The notes below the pieces were generated by a model, which had not been told where the DNA came from, made no database searches, and saw only the letters and a program-made list of their open reading frames with translations. Below are positions 59,344 to 64,000 of a DNA stretch of 64,000 nt, one piece after another (the first letter of the stretch is position 1; every line of letters starts with the position of its first letter). Location of the stretch: NCBI GenBank assembly GCA_029202525.1, contig CP119325.1:819001-883000 (forward strand), given 5' to 3'. The DNA comes from Candidatus Pseudomonas phytovorans. GTDB lineage: Bacteria > Pseudomonadota > Gammaproteobacteria > Pseudomonadales > Pseudomonadaceae. Both the position numbers and the translations under genes were made by a program.

Positions 59344-62300
59344 TCAGGCTGAAGCAGTGCCATCCGTTTTCGGCTGATCCATGGAAATCAGCTGTTGCTT
59401 GCCACCTTTGGCATCCATCAGGAACACCTCGACCTGGCGTACCGAGATCTTGATGTTGTGCGCCTTGAACTCGCGGTTGATGTAGCGGTTGATCTCGTCC
59501 AGCGTCGGGTTACGGTCGCCCAGATCACGTACGTGCATGCGCAACTCGTGGTCCAGCGAGCTTTCGCCGAAGTTGAGGAAGTATACGATCGGCTCCGGGT
59601 CCTTGAGCACGCGCGGATTTTCATGCGCACCCTTGAGCAGCAGGTCGCGCACCAGGTCCAGGTCGGAGCCGTAGTCGATGCCCAGCTTCAGGGTTACCCG
59701 GGTGACCGTGTCGGTCAGCGACCAGTTGATCAACTGGCCGGTGATGAAGGTCTTGTTGGGGACGATGATGTCCTTGCGGTCGAAGTCGGTGATGGTAGTG
59801 GCGCGGATGCGGATCTTGCTCACCGTACCGGACAGGTTGCCGATGGTAATGGTGTCGCCAATCCGTACCGGTCGTTCGAACAGGATCATGATGCCGGAAA
59901 TGAAGTTGGCGAAGATTTCCTGCATGCCGAAGCCCAGGCCCACCGACAACGCGGCCACCAGCCATTGCAGCTTGTCCCAGCTCACACCCAGGGTCGACAA
60001 GGTGCTGACGATGCCGACCCCGACGATGGTGTACGACAGCAGTGTGGTGGTGGCGTAGGCACTGCCTTGGGCCAGATTCAGGCGTGACAGCACCAGTACT
60101 TCCAGCAAGCCCGGCAAGTTGCCGGCCAGGGCAAAGGTGATGCCGACGATCACCAGCGCGCCCAGCAGGTCACCCAGGCTGATCGGCACCATGCTGGCGG
60201 CGGCGCCGGTGCCGCTGGTGTATTCATACAACGTGAAGTTGTTGAGGTAGGAGAACACCGAGATCAGGTCTGACCACACCCAGTACAGGCCGGCAATGAA
60301 GCCGCCCAGCAAGGCCAGGCGGATCAGGCGCAGCGACTGCTGGTTGACCTGCTCGATATCCAGTGTCGGCTCTTCGGTGATGACTTCGCCATCCAGTCCT
60401 TCCTTGGCCGCTGCACGTTTGCTCAGGGCTCGCTGATAGGCCAGGCGCCGAGCGGCCACCGACAGGCCACGCACGAAGGCGGCCTCGATCACCAGCCAGA
60501 ACATCAGCAGGTAAAGGGTGTAGATCAGCCGGTCGGTGAGCTTGAGTGCGGTGTAGTAGTAGCCGAAGCACACGGCCACGAACAAGGCGATGGGCAGGGC
60601 GGTGAACGCCACCCCGACGGCCCTGCGGAACAGCGAGGTGTCGCGGTGCGCCGGGCTGCTCGCCAGCAGGCGGCTGAGCAGCCAGGCCATCAGTGCATAG
60701 CAGGTCAGCACCACGCCGATGCCCAGTACGTCGTCGGCCAGCGCCGAAGGCTGGTGCTCGGCCACTGCTACCACGCCCACCAGTGCCAGCACCACGCTAC
60801 CCAGCCTGCGCACCCAGCCTCGCAGGAATTCGACCTGTGGCTTGTGCCAGCGGAAGTGGACTTCTGCCACGCCGCCGGGGGCGAGGATACGGTAGGCGGT
60901 GTAGAACACCAGCCAGGCCTGGGCCAGTTGCCAAAGCGCCGCGCCAAGGTTGGCGTTCTGCCCGCGGGCGTCGATCTGCAGGGCATAGCTGCACAGGGCC
61001 AGGCCCAGGCTCACCGGCATTGCCAGGAGGATGTTGATGAGGATCGCCTGGGGCGTATGCCACTGGCTGTCACGGCGGAAGTGGCCGATATCCTGGTGCA
61101 CCTTGCTCAGCCGTTGATACAGGTACTTGCGGCGCCACAGCAGGGCGCCGATTACCAGCAGCAGCGGCAGAAACAGCAAAGGGCGTTGGCTCAGGCCGTC
61201 TGCCAGCTCTTTCAGGCCGGAGCCCCAGGGCAGGTCTGCAACCTGTTTGGCAAAGCGTTCCGGTACAAACGTCAACCAGTCCCAGTCCAGCGGCTTGTTG
61301 CTGGGGATCCAGAACATCTGCTCATCAAGGGTGGTGCGCAGGCCCTGCGCAGTGCCGAGCAGTTGCTTCTGGTTGAGTTGCAGGGTGATCGATTCGTTGA
61401 GCAGTGCCGACAGTTCGCGGTTGAGGCGTTCCAGCAGGTCGCTTCGGGTGATGGCGATTTCCAGCAGTGCCTTGCGTAACGCGGGGGTGACGTCTTCCTG
61501 CGGCTGGTTGGCCAGCAGCTTGTCGACATACGTCACCGGGCTGCTCATTTGCTCGCGCTGCTGGTTGATCTCGAACTGGTACAGGCGGATATCGGCAATC
61601 TGGTCGGCCAGGTCACGGTCGAGCTTCAGGTGTGGCAGGGCCTGCTTTTGCTTGTAGAGAATCTTCGACAGCAGCAGGCTGCCCTTGAGTACGCTGATTT
61701 GCTCGTCCAGCGCCTGGTCGGCCTGTGTCAGGCTGTCGAGTTGCTGCTTGGTGCGCAGGTTCTGCTGGGTCAGTTCGTTGAGGCGGTCAGTGCTTTTGAG
61801 CAGGTAGTCGGAAAGCTTAAGGTTGGCCGCACTTTCGCTGGCCAGCAGGCTGCTGCCCCCCGCCTTTTGTGCTTCGATCGACTGCTGGGTGACGGCTTGC
61901 TGGGATTGGGCCAGACGCTTTTCGTTGATCAGGGTCTGCAGGTCCTGGATTTCCTGCTCCAGGCGCGCGGCGCGCTCGATCAAAAGGTCGTGGCGGGCGT
62001 TACCGAGGTCTTGCAGCAGGCTGTTGCCGGCCAGTTCCTGGCGGCGCAGCAGGGTCAGCGCATTGAGCGAGGCCAGCTCGGCGTTCAGCTGGTTGCGCTG
62101 GTCGGCGTTGATGGATTTACCGCCGTCCTTGCCGGTTTTAAGGATGTTGTTGATCTGCTGGGTGCGTGCCTGGCTGTTGCTGATCTCGGCTTGTGCGCGC
62201 TCCGGGCGGGTTTGCGAATTGATGATCAGGCTGTTGGCTTCGGACAACGCCTTCTGCAGCTCACCCTGTTGGGTGTTGCGTTCGCTGAGCATCTGCTCGA

Positions 62301-62652
62301 GCTGCGGCACGCTGAGGGTGGCGTAGCGCTGGGCCACGGGCTGTGCCTTGCTTTCGTTGAGCCTGGCGAGCTCTTTCTGGCTGTCGCTGGTTTCTTTCGG
62401 GGCGCTGGTCAGTTGTTGCTTGAGTGCGGCCAGCTTCTTCTCGTTGTCTTCCTTGCTGGCCAGCAGGCTCAAGGTTTGTTCGAGCACCTGCTGCAGCGCC
62501 TTCTGGTCGGCTTCAGGCAGCTTGCGCTCAGCGATCTTGTCGAGGCTGTTCTGGATGCTGGCGGTGGTCGGAGCCTCTGCGGCGGTAGCGGCAAAGGAAA
62601 GGGACAGGCACAGCCCGAACAGGGCTGTGCGAAGGTACACGCGCAGGGACAT
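59344..62652 (-). CDS. MscK/MscM-type mechanosensitive channel (large)
   Basis: This 1102-residue protein has a signal peptide (LRTALFGLCLSLSFAATAAE), a long periplasmic coiled-coil domain of about 450 residues rich in Gln/Leu, a block of membrane helices, and the MscS core with the pore and vestibule stretch SWDKLQWLVAALSVGLGFGM followed by QEIFANFISGIMILFERPVR and IGDTITIGNLSGTVSKI. Size and order match KefA/MscK (1120). The start at 62652 is preferred because the frame further upstream overlaps the antiporter gene. It probably protects against hypo-osmotic shock and sits 35 bases downstream of a K+/H+ antiporter gene. Confidence 0.92.
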   Translation of the reverse strand: MSLRVYLRTALFGLCLSLSFAATAAEAPTTASIQNSLDKIAERKLPEADQKALQQVLEQTLSLLASKEDNEKKLAALKQQLTSAPKETSDSQKELARLNESKAQPVAQRYATLSVPQLEQMLSERNTQQGELQKALSEANSLIINSQTRPERAQAEISNSQARTQQINNILKTGKDGGKSINADQRNQLNAELASLNALTLLRRQELAGNSLLQDLGNARHDLLIERAARLEQEIQDLQTLINEKRLAQSQQAVTQQSIEAQKAGGSSLLASESAANLKLSDYLLKSTDRLNELTQQNLRTKQQLDSLTQADQALDEQISVLKGSLLLSKILYKQKQALPHLKLDRDLADQIADIRLYQFEINQQREQMSSPVTYVDKLLANQPQEDVTPALRKALLEIAITRSDLLERLNRELSALLNESITLQLNQKQLLGTAQGLRTTLDEQMFWIPSNKPLDWDWLTFVPERFAKQVADLPWGSGLKELADGLSQRPLLFLPLLLVIGALLWRRKYLYQRLSKVHQDIGHFRRDSQWHTPQAILINILLAMPVSLGLALCSYALQIDARGQNANLGAALWQLAQAWLVFYTAYRILAPGGVAEVHFRWHKPQVEFLRGWVRRLGSVVLALVGVVAVAEHQPSALADDVLGIGVVLTCYALMAWLLSRLLASSPAHRDTSLFRRAVGVAFTALPIALFVAVCFGYYYTALKLTDRLIYTLYLLMFWLVIEAAFVRGLSVAARRLAYQRALSKRAAAKEGLDGEVITEEPTLDIEQVNQQSLRLIRLALLGGFIAGLYWVWSDLISVFSYLNNFTLYEYTSGTGAAASMVPISLGDLLGALVIVGITFALAGNLPGLLEVLVLSRLNLAQGSAYATTTLLSYTIVGVGIVSTLSTLGVSWDKLQWLVAALSVGLGFGMQEIFANFISGIMILFERPVRIGDTITIGNLSGTVSKIRIRATTITDFDRKDIIVPNKTFITGQLINWSLTDTVTRVTLKLGIDYGSDLDLVRDLLLKGAHENPRVLKDPEPIVYFLNFGESSLDHELRMHVRDLGDRNPTLDEINRYINREFKAHNIKISVRQVEVFLMDAKGGKQQLISMDQPKTDGTASA

Positions 62653-62687
62653 AGGCAGACTACTTGTGGATCCGGCAGAAACGAAGT

Positions 62688-64000
<1,313 letters not shown>

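Overview
The window reads as a core-chromosome segment of a fluorescent pseudomonad of the Pseudomonas putida group. The case rests on high GC, on repeated REP elements with the core GTGGGAGCGGGC(G/T)TGCCCGCGAA, and on gene order (ftsY-ftsE-ftsX-rpoH; metX-metW; pil-aroK-aroB-damX-gltB-gltD-hemE) that is typical of Pseudomonas. Nearly all of it is coding. I see no rRNA, tRNA, CRISPR array, integrase or transposase.

Layout, left to right. 1-9552: the start of a coniferyl-aldehyde-type dehydrogenase divergent from a TetR regulator, a mercaptopyruvate sulfurtransferase, a YheT-type hydrolase, and two pairs of M16 (insulinase-like) peptidase genes around rsmD. One pair has signal peptides and the other does not. 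9784-14032: ftsY, ftsE, ftsX and the heat-shock sigma factor rpoH, which has a good AlgU/sigma-E-type promoter. 14201-17248: mtgA, a DUF423 protein, thiS, thiG, trmB. 17249-17870: a 600-base low-content region with a direct repeat and one possible 36-residue peptide gene. 17873-24442: a long minus-strand group (proC, yggT, metX, metW, DUF4426, rdgB, hemW, DUF3392) starting from yggS. 24508-26826: pilT without pilU, an NlpC/P60 hydrolase and a TM2 protein. 26861-34291: SPOR protein, argS, priA, rpmE, a nuclease and the malic enzyme. 34311-34697: a 248-bp element with 59-bp near-perfect terminal inverted repeats.

34698-50661: mrcA (PBP1A) divergent from a pilM-pilN-pilO/P-pilQ-aroK-aroB-damX operon, then gltB and gltD. 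In the pilus operon PilO and PilP are fused into one protein, and PilQ is a short, HofQ/ComE-sized secretin without AMIN domains. PilM is short too. The cluster therefore resembles the DNA-uptake (com/hof) version of the alignment complex more than the P. aeruginosa twitching version. 50728-52311: an amidase gene, probably inserted between gltD and hemE, with a nested hairpin across its ribosome binding site. 52415-64000: hemE, a YgiW-type OB-fold protein, an MFS exporter divergent from a LysR regulator, an orphan ParA ATPase converging on trxC, selO, an MscK-type mechanosensitive channel and the C-terminal part of a NhaP2-type K+/H+ antiporter that runs off the right edge.

I found no single undescribed defence or mobile system. 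The observations most worth checking are the PilO-PilP fusion with the minimal secretin, a REP element embedded in frame inside ftsY, the second (unexported) M16 pair with an occluded ribosome binding site, the 248-bp inverted-repeat element, and the amidase insertion with its structured leader. All family assignments come from reading motifs by eye; no database search was run.
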